NCBI RefSeq assembly: GCF_002078875.1 | Contig: NC_034414.1 | Coordinates: forward strand, 7,322,965-7,386,964 | Source of the DNA: Numida meleagris | Lineage: Eukaryota; Chordata; Aves; Galliformes; Numididae | Direction: 5' to 3' | DNA: 64,000 bases | Part shown: positions 49,830 through 59,763 of the stretch, piece by piece | Layout: each line of letters starts with the position of its first letter | How positions within the stretch are numbered: the first letter of the stretch is position 1 | Position numbers and translations under genes: made by a program | The notes under the pieces: model-generated | Told to the model about the DNA's origin: nothing | What the model saw: the letters and a program-made list of their open reading frames with translations, nothing else | Database searches by the model: none

Positions 49830-49866
49830 CAGTTGTTGGGGTACAGTTGTTGGGGTGCAGTTGTTG
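49830..49866. repeat. 14-bp tandem repeat, about 2.6 copies
   Basis: CAGTTGTTGGGGTA, CAGTTGTTGGGGTG, then CAGTTGTTG in direct succession. Confidence 0.9.
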
Positions 49867-50563
49867 ATTTTTTTGGGTGGTTTGTTTTTTTTTGTTGTTT
49901 GTAAGGCCTCATGGTCCTAAGAGCTGCAAGGTAGCACAGCTTAAAGCTTTCAATAGGTTGGTGGTGGATTAAGGTTGTTGTTTTTTTTTTTTGGAGTTTT
50001 TCTGTGATCACAACGTTGAAGTTTCTCATTAATAGCCTGCAGACAATTTATTAGCTGTGTTATTAGGTCTTTCATGTGCAGGATCAAAGGATGGGGAATC
50101 TTTTAAAGCAGAACGTTATTCTAGAAACAAGCAATGAATTGTTAAAAACACAGAATTACCAGAGACTGGTTTGTTTCTTCCATGTGCAGTAAACTCATTA
50201 TACCTCCAGTTCTGTATTTCAGAGAAATGTGATGTAGTTCTGGGTGCTGCTTCATTTCAGACATGCTGCAGGCTTTATGGAGCTCTGTAGTATATGCTTA
50301 ATGTGTTACAATTGCCAAAGAACAGATGAAATGTATATATAAAAGATAATTCCTATCTCTTTAAGATGACTGATCCAGGATTCCTGGGGCTTGTGCACAC
50401 CAATGCACAATCCATTTCATGTCAAGCGTAACAGCTGCTTTTCTTTTTGTTTCTGCTTTTAATGCTTAGCTTACTACTTTGCTCTTCTGTAACTTTATTT
50501 TGCTGGTGTTTTATATCTTCTTTGCTTCTTCATCTGACTTTCTGCTTCTTGGGATGACTGAAG

Positions 50564-50596
50564 ATCGCATCAGGAGTGTCAGTGCACCTGTGCTAG
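50564..50596 (+). CDS. PPFIBP2: Candidate 33-nt in-frame microexon of PPFIBP2
   Basis: Between a CTGAAG acceptor, preceded by a pyrimidine tract with TGCTTCTT, and donor GTATTG lie 33 bp. Spliced between exons 49104-49248 and 51142-51280 they fit phase 1 on both sides and add 11 residues, reading NRIRSVSAPVLG across the joins. The paralogue liprin-beta-1 has, as I recall, an optional 11-residue stretch RKRSASAPTL at the equivalent place, followed by AETEK; here GETEN follows. Position, size, phase and sequence all agree, so this is probably an orthologous, perhaps neural, microexon. Confidence 0.75.
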   Translation: MASGVSVHLC

Positions 50597-51141
50597 GTAT
50601 TGTATCCAAACAAGATGCAACTTTAACGTGAATTTTGCCGCTTATTTTTTCCTTTCCTTTTTCCCTCCCTTCCTCTTCTCTGTAAAATACTAACACCAAG
50701 TGGGCAATCCAGACCGAACTCCTTAAGTGTAGTACTGAAATGAAATAAGATCCTTAGCTGTATAGCATTCAGATGGGATTTTCTTTTTTTTTTTAAGGTA
50801 TTTATTCTTGGTTTTATTTTGCTTTCACTGAAGTCAACAATAAAATTCCCACTGATTTTGAGGGACAAATTTTGGTGTTAACAATAGGAAACACGAGAGT
50901 AGATAAAGATCTGGAATTAATGTTTTAAAATACATTGAAATAACAATATTATAATACCCCTTTCTTGTATCAAATGTACAGCTACTCTTTTTTTAAACTT
51001 CTGAGCAAGATTATTTTTATATAAGGACATTTTTATAGCTATCTGTACTTCATTATGTTTTTTCATTTAAGAATTAGTCACCGATATAACAACTTGGTCA
51101 CACTTTGTACTAATTATCGACAATTATTGTTGTTAACCCAG

Positions 51142-51280
51142 GAGAAACAGAGAACATGGATGGTACAGTAGTTTCTGACGACCTTTCACCTCCTTCTTCG
51201 GGAACGGATTCGGGTCCACAGTCTCCACTGTCTCTAGAAAACAGAAAGAGTCCAAAAGGGATCAAGAAAATCTGGGGAAA
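51142..51280 (+). CDS. PPFIBP2: PPFIBP2 coding exon, linker (residues 438-483)
   Basis: A 139-bp exon from AACCCAG to GTAAGA. It encodes ETENMDGTVVSDDLSPPSSG, TDSGPQSPLSLENRKSP then KGIKKIWGK. The human equivalents are DLSSTSSGTESGPQSPL and KGIKKFWGK, so this exon carries a well-conserved Ser/Pro segment plus the basic block before the RRTQSG motif. Confidence 0.96.
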
Positions 51281-51819
51281 GTAAGATAATTTTTTTTAGT
51301 TCCTTGGCACAGCACTTCGAACCCAGAATTCATCCAGTTCTCATCAAAAGATACAGCAAGAGTAAAATAAAATTCAGGAAAAGGAGGGAAGGCAGCTCTG
51401 TGATTGTACAGGTGTGTCTCTGTGTACACATGGGTGGAGGAAAGCGGATGGTAAGGTTCAGAGTGCCGTGCTGTCGGAAGAAATAATACATTATTGTTAT
51501 TGTGCTGACAATTGAGAATACCAAGTTTTAGTGTGTTCCTTTCATCTACTTCAGGACTGCAGCCATTTACAAGTCTGATCTCTGGTGTGAATTATTATTT
51601 GGGTTGAAGGGTCACAGCTGCTTTGCAAAGCTTTTCTTTATTTCCTGGGTTAGGTCTAGACAGTGTGTGCCTGCTACTTCATCAACTGCTGCTCGAATCA
51701 GATGTTTGAGGTTTACAGGAAGATTAATACAGCTTCTAGCTGTCGTTACAGTTTCCATATGAAACAAGTGTTTGCTGCTGGATGCTAACAGTACTGTCTT
51801 GGCACTCTTGTTTTGAAAG
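51281..51819 (+). other. PPFIBP2: PPFIBP2 intron, 539 bp
   Basis: No feature recognised. Acceptor TTTTGAAAG. Confidence 0.75.
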
Positions 51820-51948
51820 AATAAGAAGAACTCAGTCTGGTAACTTCCCTGCAGACGACCTGGGGTTGGCAGAGTTTCGACGGGGTGGTCTCCGTGCAAC
51901 AGCTGGACCTCGGTTATCCAGATCAAAGGAAACCAAAGGCCAGAAAAG
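51820..51948 (+). CDS. PPFIBP2: PPFIBP2 coding exon, basic linker before SAM1 (residues 484-526)
   Basis: A 129-bp exon encoding IRRTQSGNFPADDLGLAEF, RRGGLRATAGPRLSRSKE then TKGQK, almost the same as human. The RGGLRATAGPRL block is conserved in both liprin-betas. Donor GTAACA. Confidence 0.97.
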
Positions 51949-52479
51949 GTAACATTTTTTTCTTGCACAGCTTATTATATAGTGTTTACTGAACAGTAAA
52001 ATGTTCCTCTTGTGAAATATGCATTAACATACTTAATTACACACAGAATTCCACATCTGGAAAGAATTTCTCTGGTAGAAAGTGTAGCCCAAGTAGTTTG
52101 CCTATCTGCACTCCTTCAACTGCAGGTAGCCGTGCCAAAAATGTCACCAGAAAATTTTTCATCATCATCTCCTGTGGGACTATCTGCAACCATGAAGTAC
52201 AGCAATTACCTTTTTATGTCCTTTCCCTTTTCTGTGTGAAACTTGTATCCTCCTCTTCCTGCCCTGCCCGAAATGACCACAAGAGGAAGCTGGGTAGTCA
52301 AATTACGAGGACGCTCGTACACAGCATGCACTGCAAGAATGGCTGCTGGAGTTGATTACTGCCCAGGATAAAGCACGCTAGTACCTGGCCCTTAGTATCT
52401 CCTCTAGTCTGCGATGGTCTCTCTCATAATTTCCATATTCTTTTCTTTAAGACTTTCAAAGAGTTCTTTTATTTTTCAG
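51949..52479 (+). other. PPFIBP2: PPFIBP2 intron, 531 bp
   Basis: No feature recognised. Acceptor TTATTTTTCAG. Confidence 0.75.
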
Positions 52480-52630
52480 TGACTACAATGCTCCGTTTGC
52501 TCAGTGGAGTACTGAAAGAGTTTGTAACTGGCTTGAGGACTTTGGTCTTGGGCAGTACGTCATTTTTGCACGGCAGTGGGTGACTTCCGGCCATACACTG
52601 CTAACTGCGACGCCTCAGGACATGGAAAAG
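52480..52630 (+). CDS. PPFIBP2: PPFIBP2 coding exon, SAM domain 1, first part (residues 527-577)
   Basis: A 151-bp exon encoding DYNAPFAQWSTERVCNWLED, FGLGQYVIFARQWVTSGHTL then LTATPQDMEK. The WSTERVCNWLEDFGL helix and the HTLLTATPQDMEK segment are the front of SAM1, nearly identical to human. Donor GTAATA. Confidence 0.98.
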
Positions 52631-52797
52631 GTAATACTTGTACCTGTTTCTCCTAAGCAAACTCCAGTTGCTTCTGTATAACCAGACCCCTTCCAACAGT
52701 TGGCAATTCCACATTTTTGAAATGTGTTCCTAGATGTTTAATGAGATGAAAAGAGCCAGAGGCAAAGCAAACTATTTGTTAACGGTTATTATTACAG

Positions 52798-52909
52798 GAA
52801 ATGGGAATAAAGCACCCACTGCACAGGAAGAAATTAGTTTTGGCCATTAAATCAATAAATACAAAACAAGATGAGAAGTCTGCACAACTTGATCATATCT
52901 GGGTGACAC
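52798..52909 (+). CDS. PPFIBP2: PPFIBP2 coding exon, SAM1 end and SAM2 start (residues 578-614)
   Basis: A 112-bp exon after a short 167-bp intron. It encodes EMGIKHPLHRKKLVLAIKS, then INTKQDEKSAQLDHIWVT and one base of Arg before donor GTAAGT. GIKHPLHRKKLVLA is the final SAM1 helix; LDHIWVT opens SAM2. Met replaces the Leu of human ELGIKH. Confidence 0.97.
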
Positions 52910-53620
52910 GTAAGTGTTTGAAAAATTGTTTAGAAAAAAGTTGTTTGGAGAATTTTGTTTCTTTTATGTAGCGAAGTAGGAATTAAAAAACTTGAGTATT
53001 TTCAGATCAATCATCAGATGAATATTCCTTCAAGGAGATGACTGTATGGTGTATTTGCACGCTTGGTACAATCTCAAGTGTAAAACAGCACTGGGAGGAA
53101 TACTTTATAAAGCACATATCATCTAACAATCTGATGATGGTATCCGTGTTTCACAAATTATTCCACAATTTCTCTGCAAACTGAATGGTAGAGTTCCCAT
53201 GGGAAGTTCATATAAGTTCACTATAAAACTGTATATTTAATGTTCAGAACAACACAAAAATGATCATTCTATGAAATAACATTCCCTGTTGAAACTTAGT
53301 GCTCTCAAAAAGATGTCTGGTAACTGCTTAAACAAGAACCTATCTCAGGCAGCCCATCCTTCTTGAGGGAGAACGAATATAAATAGGGGTGGGAGGTCTC
53401 GGTCTCGCAAGCGCTCAGTTACGCTGCAGAAAGTAAATACTTAAAATACAGCAGAGGTATTGTTAACAAAGCTGGCTGCTGGGAATTGCTTTGAGGTTCC
53501 TGATAGCGGCTGTCCTTTGGAAAGTGAATAGGTGGAACGAGCTACTGGAATGCCTCAGAAGAAACTGGCTTCATTCTCACTGATGCAGACTTGGGTACAC
53601 CATTGTTCTTCTATCTGCAG
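52910..53620 (+). other. PPFIBP2: PPFIBP2 intron, 711 bp
   Basis: No feature recognised. Confidence 0.75.
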
Positions 53621-53709
53621 GCTGGCTTGATGATATTGGTTTACCTCAGTACAAAGACCAGTTTCATGAGTCCAGAGTTGATGGGAGAATGTTGCAGTAC
53701 TTAACTGTG
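53621..53709 (+). CDS. PPFIBP2: PPFIBP2 coding exon, SAM domain 2, core (residues 615-644)
   Basis: An 89-bp exon completing Arg, then WLDDIGLPQYKDQFHESRVD and GRMLQYLTV, up to donor GTAAGC. Nearly identical to both human liprin-betas. Confidence 0.98.
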
Positions 53710-54455
53710 GTAAGCTAGAATCTTTTTTGCTGAACTCTGAACTTCAGAATGACTAAAGAATTAGTTTTTTTTGCAGACCAGAAATAATGAAGGTAGGAAT
53801 TCCTATGCATTGTGTTTAGTGCATGATTACTATTCCTAAGGTACGTAAAATAAGTAATAGCGTTATAGCTGACTTCTGCAGAAGTTTTTCTTTCAATATC
53901 ACGCGACGCACTAAGACTTGAAGGTAAAATGACCTGTTTTACATACAGCTTCTTGAATGTTTTGTTCTCCTCACCAAGTTATCAACATTAGGTAAATTAA
54001 AGGTAAGCAGCAAATCCAGTAACTTGTACAGCTCTGATCACATTAGCAGCGAACCATACAATACACATAGCCATTATGTTTACTTACACAGCTGCCCTGC
54101 CCAGGTTTGGATAATATTTGTTTTTTTTTTACTGTGCTATGATAAAAATGCGTAATATAGCAGTTATCAAAAATACAACCTTTGCCATAGAAGTATGATC
54201 TCTATTGGTCCATGCCAGGTGTGAGTTGCTAGCTTCAGTGATCCTACTGCAAGACCATCTTAATCAGACCAAAAACTATCCACGAGCCCTGGTTTTACTT
54301 AATAGGCTATAAGCTCTCCTTCAGTTTTAACCATGTTAATATGGTGCAATACTATAAACCAAAAACTACATACAAAGCTTGGAATCTTACTTCTTGGGGA
54401 AGGTACCTGTTTTTGAATGTGTTCTTTGCTGCTTAAAAGGCTCTCTCCTTCACAG
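53710..54455 (+). other. PPFIBP2: PPFIBP2 intron, 746 bp
   Basis: No feature recognised. Confidence 0.75.
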
Positions 54456-54578
54456 AATGACCTTCTCTTTCTGAAAGTCACCAGTCAGCTGCATCATCTG
54501 AGTATTAAGTGTGCCATTCACGTGCTGCATGTCAACAGTTTTAATCCCCACTGTCTTCGCAGACGACCAGTTGAGGAG
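54456..54578 (+). CDS. PPFIBP2: PPFIBP2 coding exon, SAM domain 2, end (residues 645-685)
   Basis: A 123-bp phase-0 exon encoding NDLLFLKVTSQLHHLSIKCA then IHVLHVNSFNPHCLRRRPVE and a final Glu, up to donor GTAAAA. It is the C-terminal helix of SAM2 and the linker to SAM3. Confidence 0.98.
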
Positions 54579-55187
54579 GTAAAAGTATGTTTAAGTTACT
54601 TCATTTAAACAAGCGCTGATTACTCCATTATTGTACTAATCAGTAGCTGTGCTGCATTCCTGCTCTGGAATATAACACGTCCTCTCTGATAATAAAAACC
54701 TGCTCAGTTCACAAGTGATTGAGCTATTTATTAGATGAACGTTATGCACCTTTCTTTGAAACTTATTTGCTCCGTTTTAAGTTAATTCAAGTTTTGATGG
54801 AATAATTTGGATGCTCTTTCTTGGCTGTCTTAATTTTATTATGGAAGACTGCGTATTGTTTTCACTCTACCTGGTCAGCAGAGCTTATTCTTAGTGATAC
54901 TGTGACAGCCTTATTAATAATGGACTTCTCAAAATGTTTATTATTTTTACACCCGGCATGTGTACTCTATTATTTTAGAATGTGATGCACTATATAGGTT
55001 TCATCTGTCCTAGACTATACCTACCACCCCATCAGAGGATGTTTAAGAGATGCCTTGAACAAAAAGAGGAAGTGCTCCTCTTTGTTGAAAAGGAAACCAT
55101 GTTTTCATCTAAACTCGGGTTTCATTTTGTGAAACACTGTGACAGAGCAGGATGTATTGTCATCATCTTTTCTGGTTACTTTAACAG
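54579..55187 (+). other. PPFIBP2: PPFIBP2 intron, 609 bp
   Basis: No feature recognised. Confidence 0.75.
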
Positions 55188-55313
55188 AGCAATGTTTCAC
55201 CTTCTGAAGTAGTGCAGTGGTCCAATCACAGAGTGATGGAATGGCTCCGATCAGTTGATTTAGCAGAATATGCACCAAACCTCCGAGGAAGTGGAGTGCA
55301 CGGTGGCCTCATT
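55188..55313 (+). CDS. PPFIBP2: PPFIBP2 coding exon, SAM domain 3, first part (residues 686-727)
   Basis: A 126-bp phase-0 exon encoding SNVSPSEVVQWSNHRVMEWL then RSVDLAEYAPNLRGSGVHGG and LI. The VMEWLRSVDLAEYAPNLRGSG core is one of the most conserved liprin SAM3 segments. Donor GTAAGA. Confidence 0.98.
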
Positions 55314-56114
55314 GTAAGAATTCTTTTTAACATCTTACTACATATCTACAAAGAATTGACAATGCAAACGTTATTTTATCTGGTGCTTGTCACGCACCAC
55401 GAAACGCAAATGGGCATTTGCAAAATGAAAGCATGATCAGGCCTTTTAAAAAGCTTCTGTATCTGTGCATCTTAATTTTACAAAAGAAAATTTAAATAGA
55501 AAAGCAACTGCTAAGACGTTCTTATAATCAGTGGTGAGCTGTGTATATGTTTAACAGCAACAGTAGTACATTAGAAAACAACAGCTGGTATTGTGGGGAA
55601 AATTACCGTTACTGTATTACTGAGTGTTACGTGGAGCAGCTTTAATAAAATTATGCTGACGCCCTGCCACAGGAAATAATTGTTTTGAACTCATATCTGT
55701 CTTGCCTGCAGTGAGAGTTTTTCTGATTCAAAATACGATTTGTAGCTTTGAAAAGATGAGTTCTGAAATACTGTCATTCTAGTGCTGCAGACTTTTTGCA
55801 AAAATTAAATAGAAAAAATGTGCTAAGATTAAGTTTGTTTTTAGAATAATACAGTAGTAAAAGAAGTACAGCAGGAAATCCCCAAAACAACTTTGTTGAT
55901 GGTAAATATAATTGGGTGTTTGTCTGATCACACCCTGCATTTCTTAGTGCCTAATGCCACATGTTTCCTATTCAAACCTAGCACCTGTCATATTGCTACT
56001 GACTTAAAAAAAGACTAGCATAGACGGAATGAAGAAATCCCTCTGCTAAGGACCATATTGATTTACTATTGCAAATATTTAACCGTATTATAAAAAAATT
56101 GATCTTTTTAATAG
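55314..56114 (+). other. PPFIBP2: PPFIBP2 intron, 801 bp
   Basis: No feature recognised. Confidence 0.75.
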
Positions 56115-56303
56115 ATTCTTGAACCTCGCTTCAATGGTGACACATTGGCAATGCTGCTGAATATCCCACCTCAGAAGACCCTACTGCGACGCCACCTAAC
56201 AACCAATTTTAATGTATTAATTGGACCAGAGGCACAACAAGAGAAAAGGGACATAACGGAGTCAACAGCATACACGCCTCTGACCACCACTGCCAAAGTT
56301 CGG
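56115..56303 (+). CDS. PPFIBP2: PPFIBP2 coding exon, SAM domain 3, end (residues 728-790)
   Basis: A 189-bp phase-0 exon encoding ILEPRFNGDTLAMLLNIPPQ, KTLLRRHLTTNFNVLIGPEA, then QQEKRDITESTAYTPLTT and TAKVR. NIPPQKTLLRRHL is the last SAM3 helix. Donor GTACGT. Confidence 0.98.
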
Positions 56304-56695
56304 GTACGTGCTGCTTTTGAAAATGAGATATTGCAGAATCTCAGCCTTATTCTCTCATTTCTCATAAAGAAAATATGGAACATACGTGGGCGGAGAGAGA
56401 TCAGTTCTAGAAGCAGTGCTACATTTTCCTTAACTCCAGATACCAAGGCATTTAATTTGTAGCTATCTTTTTAAATTTGTTTCTGAAATTAGCATGCAAT
56501 CCCATCTTTTCATAGAAAAGAGTTTGTTTAAACATATTTGAAATGAACTTTAACTCCCACTTTAAACAATTATATATATTTCTGAATCTATGTACTTGAA
56601 GGACTACGGTACACGAGTAAATCAAAAGGAAAGGATTTTGAATGTTTAAAGAACAACCTTATTTTCCATGTTTAAAACTTGCTTTCTTATTTTAG
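56304..56695 (+). other. PPFIBP2: PPFIBP2 intron, 392 bp
   Basis: AT-rich, no feature recognised. Confidence 0.75.
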
Positions 56696-56866
56696 CCAAA
56701 GAAACTTGGATTTTCACACTTTGGAAATTTAAGAAAAAAGAAATTTGATGAATCAACGGACTACGTTTGTCCTATGGATACGAACCCAGGTGCTACAAAT
56801 GGTACTCAGAAGAACTACGCTGGATACAAAGGCCTTAGCCCACTCACTGATAGGGAACTGGACCAG
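56696..56866 (+). CDS. PPFIBP2: PPFIBP2 coding exon, post-SAM tail (residues 791-847)
   Basis: A 171-bp phase-0 exon starting PKKLGFSHFGNLRKKKFDES, then TDYVCPMDTNPGATNG and ending GLSPLTDRELDQ. The conserved FGNLRKKK basic block and DYVCPM motif occur in both liprin-betas. The exon ends CAG|GTGGGA at 56867. If this donor is ignored, translation continues VGQTD and stops at 56882-56884, matching the human C-terminus LDQVGQIS; if used, the next exon is 58477. Confidence 0.95.
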
Positions 56867-56884
56867 GTGGGACAAACAGACTGA
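56867..56884 (+). CDS. PPFIBP2: Read-through short C-terminus of PPFIBP2 (VGQTD, stop)
   Basis: Five codons and TGA directly follow the 56866 donor. The human protein I recall ends VGQIS at the same spot, so this intronic extension is conserved and probably the main short isoform. It would use the 57293-57298 ATTAAA or 57433-57438 AATAAA signal. Confidence 0.85.
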   Translation: MGQTD

Positions 56885-58476
56885 TGCCATTCTCATCTCA
56901 TCCTCTTCCTGCATTCCAAAGCTTGCAAATAATCAAATGTTACCATATAACAGTATTTGCTGCATCTGCATGAACTCATTGAGAAAGTTATTGGCTATGG
57001 ACCGTTGAAAGAGTTCTATACTAAGAATGTCAAGGTTTGTTGTTTGTTTTTTTTTTAATCAACGTAACAATGAACTCACTCATCTTCAAGCCCTTTTTCA
57101 GGAAGGTAACGCCTTTACACTACGAAGGTCAGTGTATTTTGGCTATTAAGGTAGAGGCTACAGTAAACAGAAGATTTTTGTACGTTTGGCTTTCATAACC
57201 TGAGTATGGCACACACCTTTTTTCTTTATATGGGCAGTTTTTAATGTGATAAGTTTATTTGGACTAATTTGTACAGATCTATCAAGTTATATATTAAAGT
57301 ACAACTGGATCGTAGATTTCTAACAGATTAATCAAGGAATCACACTGCATTATTTTATTATGTACAGTGGGAAGTAGTTATGCTTAAACAGTATACGTGA
57401 AAAAAATGGCCGCAGTAATGAACAAGATTATTAATAAACCAACATTTAAATAATTCACTTTTGTCATTTGGTAGTGAACTGCTTAATGAAACTGTGTCCA
57501 GACTTTGCATAAATGATGAAAATTAAAACCCCTCAAACTCTACTTTGTTGTTGTGTAAAGGAATGTAAACCCTGAAAAATGGAGCTACTGAAGGCTTGTG
57601 TGAACTTGGCAACACACAAGACTCAGAGGCAGCTGAGGTAAACAGTCCTGTTTCCAGTGACCTTAGTGAAACATTTTAAACTTAGTGTGAAAACGGCCAC
57701 AAAATTGCTAAGACTAACTATGGAAGTCATTCTGTCATCTGCATGGTTTACTGCATCTAACATCTCATTGGTTGTCATTATCTAACCGTTGTCTTTCTCA
57801 GTGTGCGCGATCGTAAAAAATCAAGAGCTGTTCCTACGTGGGGACAATAGCAAACCCTGACAGAATCAAATATATGCACTGTAATTCAGTATGCATGTCC
57901 AGTTACACGATTACGAGCTGAAAGGGAATGCATTAACTCTGAGCCAACAGCTTACAATGCAAAGCTGTTCAAGTGTTACAGAAACATTCTATTTTTTTCA
58001 CTAGGAGAGTGGCCTTTTACTTAAGCCCGGTTTCTGAGCGTGTGGTCATACAGCAAAACCTTAGTGCCCTAGTACTGATAGCCTTTTTGTGTAAAAAGAG
58101 GTAGAACTGTTAATCCTTGCCTATGGAGGCAATTCAATTACTGGAATTATGTGCTTCACCTTCTGGAAAATATTACTTTTCACTGATAATGAGTTATGCT
58201 ATTCCTTTTCTTGTCTAAATTACAGCTCAGGTCCCATGGAATCAGTTCTCTTAATCGGGATTCAATCTTTCTTTAATCCTCCGTTAATGCATTTTCATAC
58301 GCTTTATAGCATGGAGACATTTTTGTTAATTTGCAACTTGGAAATGTGCTGAAATCAGGTTTTAGAAGTACAGCACCTTCACTTGTCAAGGCAGAGATAC
58401 CTCCCCAAGATGCATGTACAGTGAATAATATTGCACACAGTGTCGGAATTGAACTAGCTGCTGAATACTTTTACAG
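56885..58476 (+). other. PPFIBP2: 3' UTR of the short isoform, or intron in the long isoform
   Basis: About 1.6 kb. The first 550 bp can serve as 3' UTR for the short form; the whole is an intron when the 56867 donor is used. No repeats recognised. Confidence 0.7.
57433..57438 (+). promoter_or_regulatory. PPFIBP2: Candidate poly(A) signal of the short PPFIBP2 isoform
   Basis: AATAAA about 550 bp after the VGQTD stop. ATTAAA at 57293-57298 is an alternative. Confidence 0.5.
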
Positions 58477-58542
58477 ATGGAACACTCAGAAGGAACAGTA
58501 AAGCAAATAGGGGCTTTTTCTCAAGGCATAAGCAATCTTACG
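58477..58542 (+). CDS. PPFIBP2: PPFIBP2 long-isoform exon (residues 848-869)
   Basis: A 66-bp phase-0 exon between TTTTACAG and GTATGT, encoding MEHSEGTVKQIGAFSQ then GISNLT. It is strikingly like the liprin-beta-1 tail MEDSEGTVRQIGAFSEG, which sits at the same place after the ELDQ-like segment. Retained paralogue similarity over 22 codons with clean splice sites argues strongly for a real exon. Confidence 0.9.
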
Positions 58543-59113
58543 GTATGTACCAATTTTATTCCTTTTGAAGTCACAAATGTATTCTGCTAGAATTCAAAGT
58601 TGGTTATTGCTGGTGAGTCACTATTCTTGGAATGCACCTCCTTAGAGCCTGGTTGCACATGACACTCAAAAAAAAAACCCCAAAATCACTTAAGTAAGTT
58701 ATACTAGAAATAAAGTTTCACTTCAGCATCTTCTAAGTTTTCACCAATTCTATCTCTGTGACACAGTGACAGGCATCCATCCCAAAGACTAGCAAAGAGC
58801 TAAGACTTGAAGATGTCCAAGAGAGAAAAATAGCACAGGGAAATAAATCACTGCATATTCCTGACTCCATGTCAGTCAATTTTTTTTTAATTAGTTAATT
58901 GACTGCAGATGTATGAACAATGCCACACACAAAATTTGTTGAAAATGTCTAGTTTCCCTATTTAAAGCAGCCAGTCAGGAGATTCCTTTTAATGTTATGT
59001 GGCTCTAACCCCCTCTGTTGTGAATCTGATCTCATTACAGCTGGATTTCTTGAACTAAACTCTAGGCCTCTGACTATGTCCGCTTGTTTTACTATTGCTG
59101 TGATTTTTTTCAG
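58543..59113 (+). other. PPFIBP2: PPFIBP2 intron, 571 bp
   Basis: No feature recognised. Acceptor GATTTTTTTCAG. Confidence 0.75.
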
Positions 59114-59185
59114 ACAATGTTAAGCCAAGATGAAATGCTAAATGACAGCAGATTTTTAACACCTACCTTAGAAGACTGGAGATGA
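59114..59185 (+). CDS. PPFIBP2: PPFIBP2 last coding exon, long isoform (residues 870-892, stop)
   Basis: Phase-0 coding segment TMLSQDEMLNDSRFLTP then TLEDWR and TGA at 59183-59185. The liprin-beta-1 tail has the similar order HMLKEDDMFKDF, which supports the assignment; the last residues differ. Confidence 0.88.
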   Translation, partial: TMLSQDEMLNDSRFLTPTLEDWR

Positions 59186-59757
59186 TATTTCAACGTGACC
59201 AAGACCACTAATACCTCATGCCTGCTCGGGGCGGGCCAGGAGAAGCCTGATGCTGTGGTACAGAAAAGCTTTACCTCTTTTCCTCTATAGTGACACACAC
59301 CATGTAGTATTTAGTATTGCTAACAGAGCAACACTTCACAGGTAACTCTCCTCTGCACTACTTTCCACTTAATGTAATGTCAAACAGGTGCTGAAAGAAG
59401 TGCTACAGAATTGTTTCTTATGCGGAGTCTGGAAAGCCAGTATGTTTTACCCTTGTATTTTATCGTCTTTTACATGGTATGTTTATGTACTGTTATAGGA
59501 AAAGTCTTTTTTTTTTTATTTTTATAATCAAGTTGTAATGCAAGAATCATTAATATTCTGTTATACCACATGGACTAATCAGAGCCACCTAGCAATTCAG
59601 ACAGGTGCTGCCAAGTGCAGCTGTAATGGCTCACTATTACTGCAGTCCTGCCAGAGATACTTTCCCATAAAAGGATTTTAATCTCTCACCCCTTTCATTA
59701 GTATGTGCCCTGCCCTCTTTTTTTTTTTTTTAAATAAGCACAGTTTAGAATAGGAAA

Positions 59758-59763
59758 AATAAA
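59758..59763 (+). promoter_or_regulatory. PPFIBP2: Candidate proximal poly(A) signal, PPFIBP2 long isoform
   Basis: AATAAA about 570 bp after the stop at 59185. Confidence 0.5.

Larger units (their letters stand above)
49249..51141 (+). other. PPFIBP2: PPFIBP2 intron, 1.9 kb, holding a microexon
   Basis: Holds a 14-bp tandem repeat (49830-49866), poly(T) at 49980 and a candidate 33-nt microexon (50564-50596). Confidence 0.75.
610..59185 (+). other. PPFIBP2: PPFIBP2 (liprin-beta-2) gene, 5' part outside the window
   Basis: Liprin-beta-2 is a cytoplasmic scaffold of the liprin family: an N-terminal coiled coil for self-association and three C-terminal SAM domains for partner binding. It acts at cell cortex, adhesion and synapse-like sites with LAR-type phosphatases and liprin-alpha. 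I traced 24 core coding exons, in order: 610-824, 17458-17550, 21978-22091, 30203-30334, 37245-37337, 39277-39385, 42311-42372, 43621-43696, 45397-45503, 45877-45938, 46410-46470, 48076-48117, 49104-49248, 51142-51280, 51820-51948, 52480-52630, 52798-52909, 53621-53709, 54456-54578, 55188-55313, 56115-56303, 56696-56866, 58477-58542, 59114-59185. All phases match and joining gives about 892 residues. The first codons (about 20 residues in human) lie to the left. The protein tracks human liprin-beta-2 (876 aa as I recall it) far better than liprin-beta-1. Residue numbers in the exon entries count from the first residue encoded in the window. Confidence 0.96.

Noticed and set aside
54982..55212. 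Open frame running into the SAM3 exon
   Set aside because: Only the part after the 55187 acceptor corresponds to exon sequence, and in that exon the real frame is different; the rest is intron.
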